64,000 nt of DNA, taken from assembly GCA_902796265.1 (NCBI GenBank), contig CADBOG010000045.1, positions 1 through 64,000 on the forward strand, written 5' to 3'. This stretch comes from an uncultured Bacteroidota bacterium. GTDB taxonomy: Bacteria > Bacteroidota > Bacteroidia > Bacteroidales > P3. The notes beneath the pieces are model-generated. The model searched no databases and was not told the DNA's origin. It was given only the letters and a program-made list of their open reading frames with translations. Position numbers and translations under genes: made by a program. This document shows positions 46,248 through 55,361 of this stretch, piece after piece (the stretch's first letter is position 1; every line of letters starts with the position of its first letter).

Positions 46248-47705
46248 TTATTTTCTAAATAAAGGACTTGTGGATTGATTATCGTTATTTTGTTTGTTCC
46301 AAGGAGCATTAATAAGGAAACCACTACTTGGTGCAGGAGTGATGTCGTAAGCAATCTCACCATTGGGCTTAATAAGTACAAACCATGGATATGCGGTAAT
46401 TTGGAAATGTCGTAAGAGATCATAATTACCATTGAAATGAAGCCACGGCCAATCGTATTTAGCTCCGTGTCGAGAGTTTTTGAGGAAATGGAACATTTTT
46501 TGAAATTCACGATCACAGTCTATGGTGACAAAAGTTACGCTGTCATTATCCTTATCACGAAAATGAGCCATAGTTTCAACTTCAGAAACCGATATAGGGT
46601 CATTGACGCGAACAAAAGCGATATAAATCCATTTTCCTTTCATACTTGCCAAAGAAACCATATTCTTGTCAACATCAGGAAGCGAAAAGTCAAGTTTATG
46701 ATTCTCGTTCAGTTCATCATTTTTTTTGTGAAGAGATTCGAGAATATTGTTTGCAATTGTACGATGGTCGGTGAACTTAGTACGTTGTGCAAGTTTTTCA
46801 ATCATCTTAACAACCATCTCTGCATCATAGTAACGGAAATTATAGTAAGACTCCTGAAGAGCCTGGAGTGCAGCAAGTTCACGTATTTGTTCATGACGTA
46901 GCATTGGATCAATACCAATAGAATCAATATAAGTGTCAAGATCAAGATTATAAACCCAATGAGCCAAACGCTGTACTGGAATACCTTTCAAACCTTTAGA
47001 AATACTATTGGCATAAAGAGTTGCGAAAAGAGACATATAGTTCTCATCATAATATAAAATAGGATTTCCTTTAATATAGGTGTTTATCATCTTGCTACGA
47101 GTGCTGAACTTGAGAGCATATTTCGTGGAGGCCAGCTGATAATATTTGTAACGGTTGACAAATTCATTATCAACGTCAGGACATAGACGATTAACAGTTG
47201 CTACTAAGCTATCAAAATAGTGTTGAGACGGTTTGAATTTCTGGTCAAAGTAGAAGTAATTATCTTCTATAAATGATGCGATAACACAATCTATACTATC
47301 AATAAGAATATTGATGTCATCAGGGGCGGTATTGGTAAAGACCACAGGTAGTGTTTCTGGTGACAGAAAGACATTGCGGCTTTCATCAATATTCCAATCA
47401 AATGAAGGTATGATAACCTCATAGTCCTTGCCTGGTTCGACATAGAATGACTGAGAATAATTTTCAATTTGCATCGTTACCATTATAGGGTAATTAGACC
47501 AGCAACGAAGGTCAAAATGTTTATCGCTTCCTATTCGGAAAGAGTCGAGGATAATCTCACGTTTTGATATTTGGTCAGCGATGCGGTAAAGTTCCACTTT
47601 GCGTCCTTCGCCATTAAGGGCAGAACCCTTTATGGAGATGTTCTTCTGAGCTTGACACAAGCCTGAGATAAGAAGAAAGAAAACAATTATCGATAGGTAT
47701 TTCAT
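46248..47705 (-). CDS. exported thioredoxin-fold (TlpA-like) protein lacking the CxxC pair
   Basis: 485 residues with a signal peptide (MKYLSIIVFFLLISGLCQAQ). The N-terminal beta-rich region (ISIKGSALNGEGRKVELY) resembles DUF4369. A helical middle follows. The C-terminal thioredoxin-like fold includes MKGKWIYIAFVRVND, where TlpA proteins normally read ...F.A.WC..C; here no CxxC is present. The cis-proline motif is AYPWF. It is likely periplasmic and redox-inactive. It overlaps the folC stop by four bases (ATGA), so it is translationally coupled to folC. Confidence 0.78.
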   Translation of the reverse strand: MKYLSIIVFFLLISGLCQAQKNISIKGSALNGEGRKVELYRIADQISKREIILDSFRIGSDKHFDLRCWSNYPIMVTMQIENYSQSFYVEPGKDYEVIIPSFDWNIDESRNVFLSPETLPVVFTNTAPDDINILIDSIDCVIASFIEDNYFYFDQKFKPSQHYFDSLVATVNRLCPDVDNEFVNRYKYYQLASTKYALKFSTRSKMINTYIKGNPILYYDENYMSLFATLYANSISKGLKGIPVQRLAHWVYNLDLDTYIDSIGIDPMLRHEQIRELAALQALQESYYNFRYYDAEMVVKMIEKLAQRTKFTDHRTIANNILESLHKKNDELNENHKLDFSLPDVDKNMVSLASMKGKWIYIAFVRVNDPISVSEVETMAHFRDKDNDSVTFVTIDCDREFQKMFHFLKNSRHGAKYDWPWLHFNGNYDLLRHFQITAYPWFVLIKPNGEIAYDITPAPSSGFLINAPWNKQNNDNQSTSPLFRK

Positions 47706-49003
47706 TTTATTTTACTAAAAAGGTCAGCGACAAGGAAAATGCTTCCGGTAATGATAATAAGATCGTCTGAATCGGCAATACTGCGGACATGGTTCATTGC
47801 GTCAAGTACATCTGGGAAACGAGGACCCGGTTTGCCAATAGAGGCAGCCTTATCAGCTAAAATATTGACATCTAAACCTCTTTCAACAGATGGCTGAGAA
47901 TAGTAATAATGTGCATAAGAAGGCAGCATATCAAGTATTTTTGAGAAGTCCTTATCGTTCACACATCCATATATAATATGTAATTGACGATAATGCATGA
48001 GCCGTATTTTTTCGACAAGAGTAGCAATTCCGTCGGCGTTGTGTGCGGTTTCCGCGATGGTGAGAGGTGACACCCCTACCCTCTCCCATCTTCCATGCAA
48101 ACCTGTGTCGTTGATTACGTTAGCAACACCATCGGTAAGGTTTTGGATTGTAAGATCGGGATAGTAAAGTGTTTTTAGTTGGTCGAATGCAGCACAAACA
48201 GTGGCAAGATTCTTAATTTGATAGCTACCATCCATCGGAGAATGTATGTCTTTAATGTAGAGTTCGTTGTCATGATAGACATCAGCAATCATATCCAAGC
48301 CATCACCTTCGTGTTCAGTAATTTTATAATGCTGGTCGGCAAACAAAATGGGAGAATCCAAAGATTTAGCTTTATTAATGAACACAGGTGCTGTTTCCGA
48401 TTGTGTCTGACCAATAATGACAGGTACTTTTGTTTTGATGATACCAGCCTTTTCACCAGCAATTTTCTCAAGCGTGTCACCAAGAAATTGAGTATGATCG
48501 AAACCGATGTTGGTGATAATGCTTAGCATAGGATTAATTACATTCGTGGAGTCAAGTCTGCCTCCCATTCCAACCTCTATGACAGCAATATCAACATTTT
48601 CGTTACGGAAATAGTCAAAAGCCATTCCTACTGTCATTTCAAAAAATGAAAGTTGTTGGCTTTCCAAGAACACCCTATGTTTATCTACAAAATCCACTAC
48701 AGCTTTCTGAGAAATCATTTCTCCATCAATACGTATACGCTCTCGGAAATCAACCAAATGAGGAGATGTATAGAGACCCACTTTTAAACCATAGCGATGC
48801 AACACAGAAGCAAGAAAGTGGGAAACACTACCCTTTCCATTGGTGCCAGCCACATGGATGGATTTAAAACCAGACTCAGGATGGTCAAGGTACTTCATCA
48901 TAGTCTCGGTGTTATCGAGATTAGCCTTATAGGCGGCAGCACCCACTCTGTGATATGCAGGCAATGCTTTGAATAGGTAGTCTATTGTATCTTGATAATT
49001 CAT
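47702..49003 (-). CDS. folC: bifunctional folylpolyglutamate synthase / dihydrofolate synthase
   Basis: 433 residues of the Mur-ligase type. ATP-binding loop HVAGTNGKGSVSHFLAS at about 49-65, then YTSPHLVDFRERIRIDG, the folate-site segment. DRSNVINP-like motifs (DSTNVINPMLSIITNIGFDH) and the HNADG loop of the C-terminal domain are also present. It adds glutamate to dihydropteroate and to folates. It lies 14 bases after the beta-barrel gene and four-base-overlaps the next gene. Confidence 0.95.
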   Translation of the reverse strand: MNYQDTIDYLFKALPAYHRVGAAAYKANLDNTETMMKYLDHPESGFKSIHVAGTNGKGSVSHFLASVLHRYGLKVGLYTSPHLVDFRERIRIDGEMISQKAVVDFVDKHRVFLESQQLSFFEMTVGMAFDYFRNENVDIAVIEVGMGGRLDSTNVINPMLSIITNIGFDHTQFLGDTLEKIAGEKAGIIKTKVPVIIGQTQSETAPVFINKAKSLDSPILFADQHYKITEHEGDGLDMIADVYHDNELYIKDIHSPMDGSYQIKNLATVCAAFDQLKTLYYPDLTIQNLTDGVANVINDTGLHGRWERVGVSPLTIAETAHNADGIATLVEKIRLMHYRQLHIIYGCVNDKDFSKILDMLPSYAHYYYSQPSVERGLDVNILADKAASIGKPGPRFPDVLDAMNHVRSIADSDDLIIITGSIFLVADLFSKIK

Positions 49004-49017
49004 TATTAGAAAAAGAC

Positions 49018-50865
49018 TTATTGATTAGGAATGGTGTAAGTTAGACCTAACATAGCGTTGAACCGTTCCGCAGGATAGTTTGTCCATAATAGATAACGCT
49101 GAAATGTAAGGTTGTCAAACTTGGCGAAAAATGAGAGAGCTCTGCTATGGACGTATTCAACTTCAACGCCCAATCCAAATCTAGTAGGGAGTGTTTTTGT
49201 CACTTTGTAATTACCGGCAGCATTAATCTCGTATTCAGCATCCACGCTGCTTATGAGCATGGCATTAAGAGTGAAAAACCATTTATCCAAGTAGTCGATG
49301 CGTGCGTCGAAAAATGCATCGAAAGCATTGTCGTAAAGAAGAGGAATATTATTAGGTACATTATAATCAGCATGATAGTTAAAGCCTAAAGTCATGGAAA
49401 GCATCTCATCGTTCACAAAGGTGAAATCGGCTCCAAGGTCAAGCTGATTCAAATCAACATAATAAGTCTTGAAGACATTGTTAAGGGAATAGTTCTTATC
49501 CAATTCGAAAAAAATGTCGTTCTTATAAAAGTGGTTGTCAGCACGGATATTAAGGATTAGCTTTTTCGAGAAATTGATTCGAAAGTGAGCAAAGAGGTCA
49601 TTGTCTATAGTTGCCTTAGATAGTGGTGCAGGCTCGACAAAAGGATTTCTTAGACGAATATTGTTCCAATCGTTTGCCCTATAATCGCCACGAAGGCCAA
49701 CGACGAGGCTCATAGAGTTGTTAGCAAACGACTTGGCAACAGACAAATCAGGAAAGAGGTTAAGGGGAGTACTTGTTGAATCATAGCCATTGACACCAAG
49801 ATTGAACCCCACATGAAATTTCAAGTCATTGAAGAGGAAGTCAACATAAGGACCTATAGTGAAGAGATTGCGTCCTTCGTTTACAGTATCAGGCAAAGAA
49901 GCAGTAGCAAGATAGCCAAATGGCAAGCCGCTGACAGTAGCAGGAGAATTGAAATGTTGTTTAAAACCATGCCAATTAGCACGAAGATAGGCAACAGCTT
50001 TGTATTGACGAAACATGGGGAAACCATAGTGAATGTTTGCATCAAGATTCATAGATAATTGATTGGAATGGTATCTACTCCAGAAATCAGCAATAGAAAT
50101 ATTTGCTTCATAGCCGAGCTTGTTAATATCTGTATGTAAGCTTTTGGCTCCCAAATTAAGAGCTAGATTGTTATAAGCAAAAGCATAGTCAGAATAGCTT
50201 ATATCTTCACGTTTTAAGAGCATGTGGTTGTAAAGCATAGAATCCGAGAAACCATAATAACGACCATATTCGCGGTCGAAAGTCAAGTCGGCAGAAAAAA
50301 GATGCTTTTTAGCAAGAATATACTTGCCGAAGATGTCAAAACGTGTATTGCTTTGCCTATTACGACTATAAAAATCTGGAGATGGAGCATCCTCATCATA
50401 TTTGCCAAACGTGGTAATATCAGTTTGATGAAATAAACGAGCTCCATAAGAATAGTTTTCGTGTCGAGTAGAGGTGAAATAGAGATCCATCATAGGAGTA
50501 AAATCAACAAACGATGCAAAATCGTGACCTATACCGAAACGAAGATAATTGTTGTATAGACGGGTTGGAGAGCCGATAACCTTAGCAGCTTTTATGCCTG
50601 AAGTTGCTGACAGAGAACTGATGCGTCGTGGTGTAATGCTGTAACTGAAAGTAGGCATAGTGTTTTCGGCATTGTTGTCGCTAACAGTAGGAGCAACATT
50701 GACTTTTTCAGTAACACCGTCAAGTACGGGATTATAGTCACCCACCACGATAACTGATTCATTATAGGAAGATTTGGTAGAATCAGTTTGGGCAAATGAA
50801 TCTGAAAAAAGGTAACTAGAAAATATAAGAATTACAGTTACAATTATATATCTTGTTTTTTTCAT
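49018..50865 (-). CDS. outer-membrane beta-barrel protein (TonB-receptor-like, partner of the TPR protein)
   Basis: 615 residues from the ATG at 50865 (MKKTRYIIVTVILIFSSYLF, signal peptide); the ATG at 50889 is not preferred. The first 100 residues (SVIVVGDYNPVLDG) resemble the plug-less start found in a Bacteroidota group annotated as TonB-dependent receptors. The rest is a long beta-barrel with aromatic strand ends, ending MLGLTYTIPNQ. The neighbouring 1032-residue TPR gene is 38 bases upstream. The pair may form an outer-membrane complex; the substrate is unknown. Confidence 0.75.
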   Translation of the reverse strand: MKKTRYIIVTVILIFSSYLFSDSFAQTDSTKSSYNESVIVVGDYNPVLDGVTEKVNVAPTVSDNNAENTMPTFSYSITPRRISSLSATSGIKAAKVIGSPTRLYNNYLRFGIGHDFASFVDFTPMMDLYFTSTRHENYSYGARLFHQTDITTFGKYDEDAPSPDFYSRNRQSNTRFDIFGKYILAKKHLFSADLTFDREYGRYYGFSDSMLYNHMLLKREDISYSDYAFAYNNLALNLGAKSLHTDINKLGYEANISIADFWSRYHSNQLSMNLDANIHYGFPMFRQYKAVAYLRANWHGFKQHFNSPATVSGLPFGYLATASLPDTVNEGRNLFTIGPYVDFLFNDLKFHVGFNLGVNGYDSTSTPLNLFPDLSVAKSFANNSMSLVVGLRGDYRANDWNNIRLRNPFVEPAPLSKATIDNDLFAHFRINFSKKLILNIRADNHFYKNDIFFELDKNYSLNNVFKTYYVDLNQLDLGADFTFVNDEMLSMTLGFNYHADYNVPNNIPLLYDNAFDAFFDARIDYLDKWFFTLNAMLISSVDAEYEINAAGNYKVTKTLPTRFGLGVEVEYVHSRALSFFAKFDNLTFQRYLLWTNYPAERFNAMLGLTYTIPNQ

Positions 50866-50903
50866 CTCAATTATCTTTAAACAATACATTAATAATTAAA
50901 CCA

Positions 50904-53900
50904 TTATTCACCATCAGGCTCAAGTTCAATTGTAGGACCATCGTTATCGGTCTTCTGTTCACCATTATCAGTATTCGAATGATCGAGTGACTGCAGATGT
51001 TGACGAGCTTCAGATACGACCTCCTCATCTGCGTCATTCTGTACTTCATAATTGTCTATGATACTTTGAAGTGTCTGACGAGCCTGAGTGTCATTGCCAC
51101 GCTGGTGGAAAATGTCAGCCCAAAGGATAAAAGTCTTAGCAAGCCAATAGTCGCTTCCCGGGTTGTTAACCACATTTTCGATGATTGTTTCAGCTTGATC
51201 CAGATTGTTTTGCAAAACAAGAATGTGAGCGCAACGATAGGCAGCTTCACCCATGTATTCACCATTAGCAGAATTCAACAACGAGGTGTAGGCTTCATAA
51301 GCTTTGCTTTGGTTGCCTGCATAATAGTAACTGCGCGAGAGCATAATGGCAGCTTCATCCTTTTGTTCTTGATTGGCTTTGGGGTCGACAGAGAGTTCAT
51401 GAGCAGAGATTGCAACATTGGTAGTATCTTTAAGAGCATACCAGCAGCGAAGAATGCCCATACGAGCTTGAAGTCTAGAAACATCACTAGTTGAAACTAC
51501 TACAAGCGGAACATAATAATCAAGAGCCTTGCGATAGTTTTTCTGTGCAAAATGAGTTGTTGCAGCTTGATACAGACAAGTTTCTGTATATGCATTGTTA
51601 CCTCTTTCGGCGACCCACTCATAGTGACTGAGAGCTTTGTCAGGATGGTTGGTTCGAGTCAATGCATCAGCAAGGTAATAGTGGGCCTTAAGAATGAAAA
51701 GACCATGAGGAAATTTCTGAATATAATTTGAAAGACCAGCTATAGCATTGTCGTAGTTACCTGCAAAATAACGTGATTCAGCTGCAAGGAATAACGTAGA
51801 GTCTTGTTCGACAGCAGAAACAGAGCTTTTGGTTGTACGGCTCACATAGGCAAAATACTCTTCAGCACGATCTTGCTCAATGTAGATGTTCTTGACAGCC
51901 ATAAGAGCATCGCGAGCCTCATCACTACCTGAATAACGTGACAGTAATTGGTCAAAGGTTTCCAAAGCTTTGTCATTGCGGTCAGTATTATAGTAAATAA
52001 GTCCAACATTGAGTAAAGCCTGAGGGACAAAGCTGCTCTGAGAGTATTTCTTAATGAAGTTGTTATAGTAGAGTAAAGCCATCTCGTTGTTGTCGCAGAT
52101 AAGGTAAGTGTTAGCAATTTCGAACATGGCCTTAGGCGAAAGAGGTGAATTATTGAATTTCTCAAAGATGTAGTTCAAACTATTAAGCTTTTCGACATTC
52201 TTGCCTTGAGCACCATAGCATAGAGCTTTCTGATAAGTTGCATAGTCGGCATCCTGCCCTTTTGCGTTGATGACACGGTCGTAATAACCGATGGCCCCTT
52301 CAAAATTTTTGCGTACATAAAGGCAATCGCCCATACGATTATAGGTGTCAAGAAGTTGACGGCGATTAGTGGAGTCATTGGCGAGTTTCAGAAATTCTGC
52401 ATATTTTTCTTCGGCGCGATCATAGAGTTTTCGACGCATATAAACATAACCAGCTGTATAAAGAGCCTGAGGATAGTAGGCAGAACTTTTGCGACTTGAA
52501 GATGTGAAGAAACGGTCGAGGAGTTTTTGTGAACGGCCATAGTTTGCCAAACGATACTGCGCCTCAGCGGATAGGTACAGTGCATCAGTGGTGATGGCAG
52601 GCTTGGCGTTTATGGCAACGGCACTGTCGAAACAAATAGAGGCTTGTTGTAGGTTTCGTTCATTGATGAGGTCGATGCCACGATTGACAAGGATACGCTG
52701 ATAGGCCTGGCGCATAGTGGCATCTTTCAACAGTTCCTTTTTATTCTTTTCAATAAGGGCGAGGGCATCCTTATAATTCTTTGTGGTGCAATACAAAGAG
52801 GTGAGAATTTGTTGAATTTCGGCTTTACGTTTCGTTTTAGGATAGCGTTTGAGATAATTTTCGAACGATCTTATAGATTCATTATAAGCATTAGGATTCA
52901 ACTCGCAGCTGAGTTTGGCATAGTTGAAAGCAGCTTCTTCTTGTATATCAAGATTATGACGCATGTCAGAAGCACTCTTGAAAGCTGTGCGAGCCTCATT
53001 TTTGAGTCCCATCTTAATATAAGTGTCACCCAGCGTAAATATTGCATTTTGGGCAGTGGAGTCGTCTTTGCCCACAAAAGTCGAGAGATAATGAGCTGCT
53101 GAGTCGTATTGTCCCAGCATGTAGTAGCAATAACCCATTGGGTATGAAGTCGACTGTTTTCCAGAAGCCTTAGTGGATGCATCAGCATCGGCTTGGTGGT
53201 AATACTGGAGAGCCTTGCGATATTCTCCACGATTGAAATACACGTCACCAACAATACGCTCTACTTCATCTCGCAACACCAAATTTTTGTCTGCAAGAAG
53301 GTCTGGCGCCATTCTCAGAACCTCATCCTCGTATCCAAGATGATATTTTATATAGAAACGATAAACGGGCACGAGTTTTTTAAACGATTTGTCTTTCTCT
53401 ATTTTGCGGAATTCCTTATCAGCCGACTCATATTGTTTTGCGGAAAAAAGAATATCTGCATAATAGTAGGTAGCAGCATTGCGATAGTAGGACTTTCCAT
53501 CACTAACTCGTTTGAAATACTTTTTGGCACTCTCTTTGTCTCCATTTTGGAAATAGCAGAATCCCGTCTTGTAGTCATATTCGCTTCTGTGGTTGAACTC
53601 AACTTCAGAAGGTTCTACTTTAAGATATTCGCGTAATGCATCCTGATATTCGCCTCTATCAAAATAGATATTACCCATAACAAACTGAGCCATATTGATT
53701 TTGGCATGTTCAGGATAGCGCCTCATAAACTCGCTGATGCGGTACAAAGCATCATCATTACGCAGTTGTTCCGAGCAAACTGCTGCATAGTATGTTGCCA
53801 CAGCCACATCGTCGTCAGTTGCATCTGAAGTACGAATAAACTGATCGAAGAGATGCTGAGCCACAGCATATTTTTCTTTTTTGAAAAGGTCGTTCGCCTC

Positions 53901-54002
53901 GTTGAAGATACGTTTTGGCGACGATGGGCTTTCGTTTTGCGCCAAAAGCCCCACAGCAGATGCTGAGAGGAAAAGGCAGAGCAAAAAAATGCGCTTCATC
54001 AT
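50904..54002 (-). CDS. large exported tetratricopeptide-repeat protein
   Basis: 1032 residues with a signal peptide (MMKRIFLLCLFLSASAVGLLAQ). Nearly the whole mature protein is TPR-like, with repeated helix pairs such as ALREYLKVEPSEVEF, DKEFRKIEKDKSF, ALETFDQLLSRYSGSDEAR and ALSHYEWVAERG. About 20 repeats can be discerned. It ends in an acidic tail (DNDGPTIELEPDGE). It heads the operon TPR - barrel - folC - thioredoxin-fold - argS. Comparable TPR/barrel pairs are widespread in Bacteroidota; function not known. Confidence 0.85.
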   Translation of the reverse strand: MMKRIFLLCLFLSASAVGLLAQNESPSSPKRIFNEANDLFKKEKYAVAQHLFDQFIRTSDATDDDVAVATYYAAVCSEQLRNDDALYRISEFMRRYPEHAKINMAQFVMGNIYFDRGEYQDALREYLKVEPSEVEFNHRSEYDYKTGFCYFQNGDKESAKKYFKRVSDGKSYYRNAATYYYADILFSAKQYESADKEFRKIEKDKSFKKLVPVYRFYIKYHLGYEDEVLRMAPDLLADKNLVLRDEVERIVGDVYFNRGEYRKALQYYHQADADASTKASGKQSTSYPMGYCYYMLGQYDSAAHYLSTFVGKDDSTAQNAIFTLGDTYIKMGLKNEARTAFKSASDMRHNLDIQEEAAFNYAKLSCELNPNAYNESIRSFENYLKRYPKTKRKAEIQQILTSLYCTTKNYKDALALIEKNKKELLKDATMRQAYQRILVNRGIDLINERNLQQASICFDSAVAINAKPAITTDALYLSAEAQYRLANYGRSQKLLDRFFTSSSRKSSAYYPQALYTAGYVYMRRKLYDRAEEKYAEFLKLANDSTNRRQLLDTYNRMGDCLYVRKNFEGAIGYYDRVINAKGQDADYATYQKALCYGAQGKNVEKLNSLNYIFEKFNNSPLSPKAMFEIANTYLICDNNEMALLYYNNFIKKYSQSSFVPQALLNVGLIYYNTDRNDKALETFDQLLSRYSGSDEARDALMAVKNIYIEQDRAEEYFAYVSRTTKSSVSAVEQDSTLFLAAESRYFAGNYDNAIAGLSNYIQKFPHGLFILKAHYYLADALTRTNHPDKALSHYEWVAERGNNAYTETCLYQAATTHFAQKNYRKALDYYVPLVVVSTSDVSRLQARMGILRCWYALKDTTNVAISAHELSVDPKANQEQKDEAAIMLSRSYYYAGNQSKAYEAYTSLLNSANGEYMGEAAYRCAHILVLQNNLDQAETIIENVVNNPGSDYWLAKTFILWADIFHQRGNDTQARQTLQSIIDNYEVQNDADEEVVSEARQHLQSLDHSNTDNGEQKTDNDGPTIELEPDGE

Positions 54003-54101
54003 GTGTTGCTTTACTTATATTTATGTATTTTTTGCTTTTTATAACGAATCATCTTATTAATTATTATACAATAAATGAAAAAATTTCTCGTTTTTTTAAG
54101 C

Positions 54102-55286
54102 ATGACAATAGAGAACATAATAAAAGATGGAATCCTCTGCCGAATAAGCGTCGATGAAAACAATATCATTACTGCCATAGAAGAAACATCTTTCGATGGC
54201 AAAAGTATTGACAATCTAAGTTTTGCATTACCAGGATTAGTCAATATGCACACACATTCGGCGATGACCATCCTTCGCAGCGTTGGAAGCGGACTTCCAC
54301 TTTTCCGCTGGCTTAATGAAGCAATCTTTCCAATCGAAGCTCAGTTGACCGACGACGATATCTACAAAGGAGCTCTCGACGCTTGTCAAGAGATGAGAGA
54401 AAGTGGCACGATAGCATTCAATGATATGTATTTCAGTATCAAGAGTACTATTCGGGCAGCAGCAGAGACAGGAATGTTTGCAAATGTCGCACTTTCTGTT
54501 ACTGACCGCGACTTTGACAATCCGCAACTAATTAAAGACTACCTCAAAACCATCGAGCGAATTGACATTCCTGGCATCACAACTTCAATCGCGCCTCATG
54601 CAATCTATACAGTATCAGGAACTCATCTTCAATATCTTGCCGATTTCGCAAAAGAGCATGGAACCATTTTTCATATTCATATTTCTGAAACAGAGAAAGA
54701 AAGAGAAGATTGCCTAAAGGAGCACTCCATGTCCCCCGTAAGGTATATTGAGAAACTAGGAATACTTGACAAAGTAGGCAATAGATTTGTAGGTGCACAT
54801 TCATTGTGGTTGGATTCTGACGAAATACAAATTCTAGGAAATCACGGAGCGACCGTTGTGCATTGCCCTAATTCAAACCTTAAATTAGGTTCTGGCTTCA
54901 GATTCCTATACTGCGAATTACGCGATGCGGGTGTCAATGTCACTTTGGGCACCGATGGCTGTGCCTCGAGCGACAACCTCGATATGATAGAAGCCATGAA
55001 AGTGATGTCACTTCTGCAAAAGGGGACTCGTAATGATCCATCAATACTGCCATCTGATGAGGTATTGGAAGTGGCAACAACAAATGGCTACCGAGCTTTG
55101 GGATTGCCAGATATGAGTATCAAGGTGGGTAACCGATTCATGGCATCTATCGTTCCTCTTAACAATCGAATATTCAAAGGTATAGATATTGTCAATTCAA
55201 CTCCAACCCAAATACAACAATCAATCCTCAACCGATTAATATATGCAGGCAACGGTAGTTTGATTGCAAACAAATTGCCGCATTAA
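54102..55286 (+). CDS. amidohydrolase, methylthioadenosine/S-adenosylhomocysteine deaminase-like
   Basis: About 394 residues from ATG at 54102 (MTIENIIKDGILCRISVD), the natural N-terminus for this family; ATG at 54075 would add nine residues. Metal-site motifs: GLVNMHTHSAM (HxH), HIHISETEKERE, GAHSLWLDSDE and TDGCASSDNLDM with the catalytic Asp. It fits the TRZ/ATZ-type deaminases, of which the MTA/SAH deaminase group is nearest. It deaminates a purine-type nucleoside or related amine; exact substrate inferred. It is divergent from the TPR gene at 54002. Confidence 0.85.
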   Translation: MTIENIIKDGILCRISVDENNIITAIEETSFDGKSIDNLSFALPGLVNMHTHSAMTILRSVGSGLPLFRWLNEAIFPIEAQLTDDDIYKGALDACQEMRESGTIAFNDMYFSIKSTIRAAAETGMFANVALSVTDRDFDNPQLIKDYLKTIERIDIPGITTSIAPHAIYTVSGTHLQYLADFAKEHGTIFHIHISETEKEREDCLKEHSMSPVRYIEKLGILDKVGNRFVGAHSLWLDSDEIQILGNHGATVVHCPNSNLKLGSGFRFLYCELRDAGVNVTLGTDGCASSDNLDMIEAMKVMSLLQKGTRNDPSILPSDEVLEVATTNGYRALGLPDMSIKVGNRFMASIVPLNNRIFKGIDIVNSTPTQIQQSILNRLIYAGNGSLIANKLPH

Positions 55287-55361
55287 ACATCATATTAGAA
55301 TATCCTTTCCCATTGACAATTTGTAAGAATACTTTATACCATTTTCATTTTAAACAAAAAC

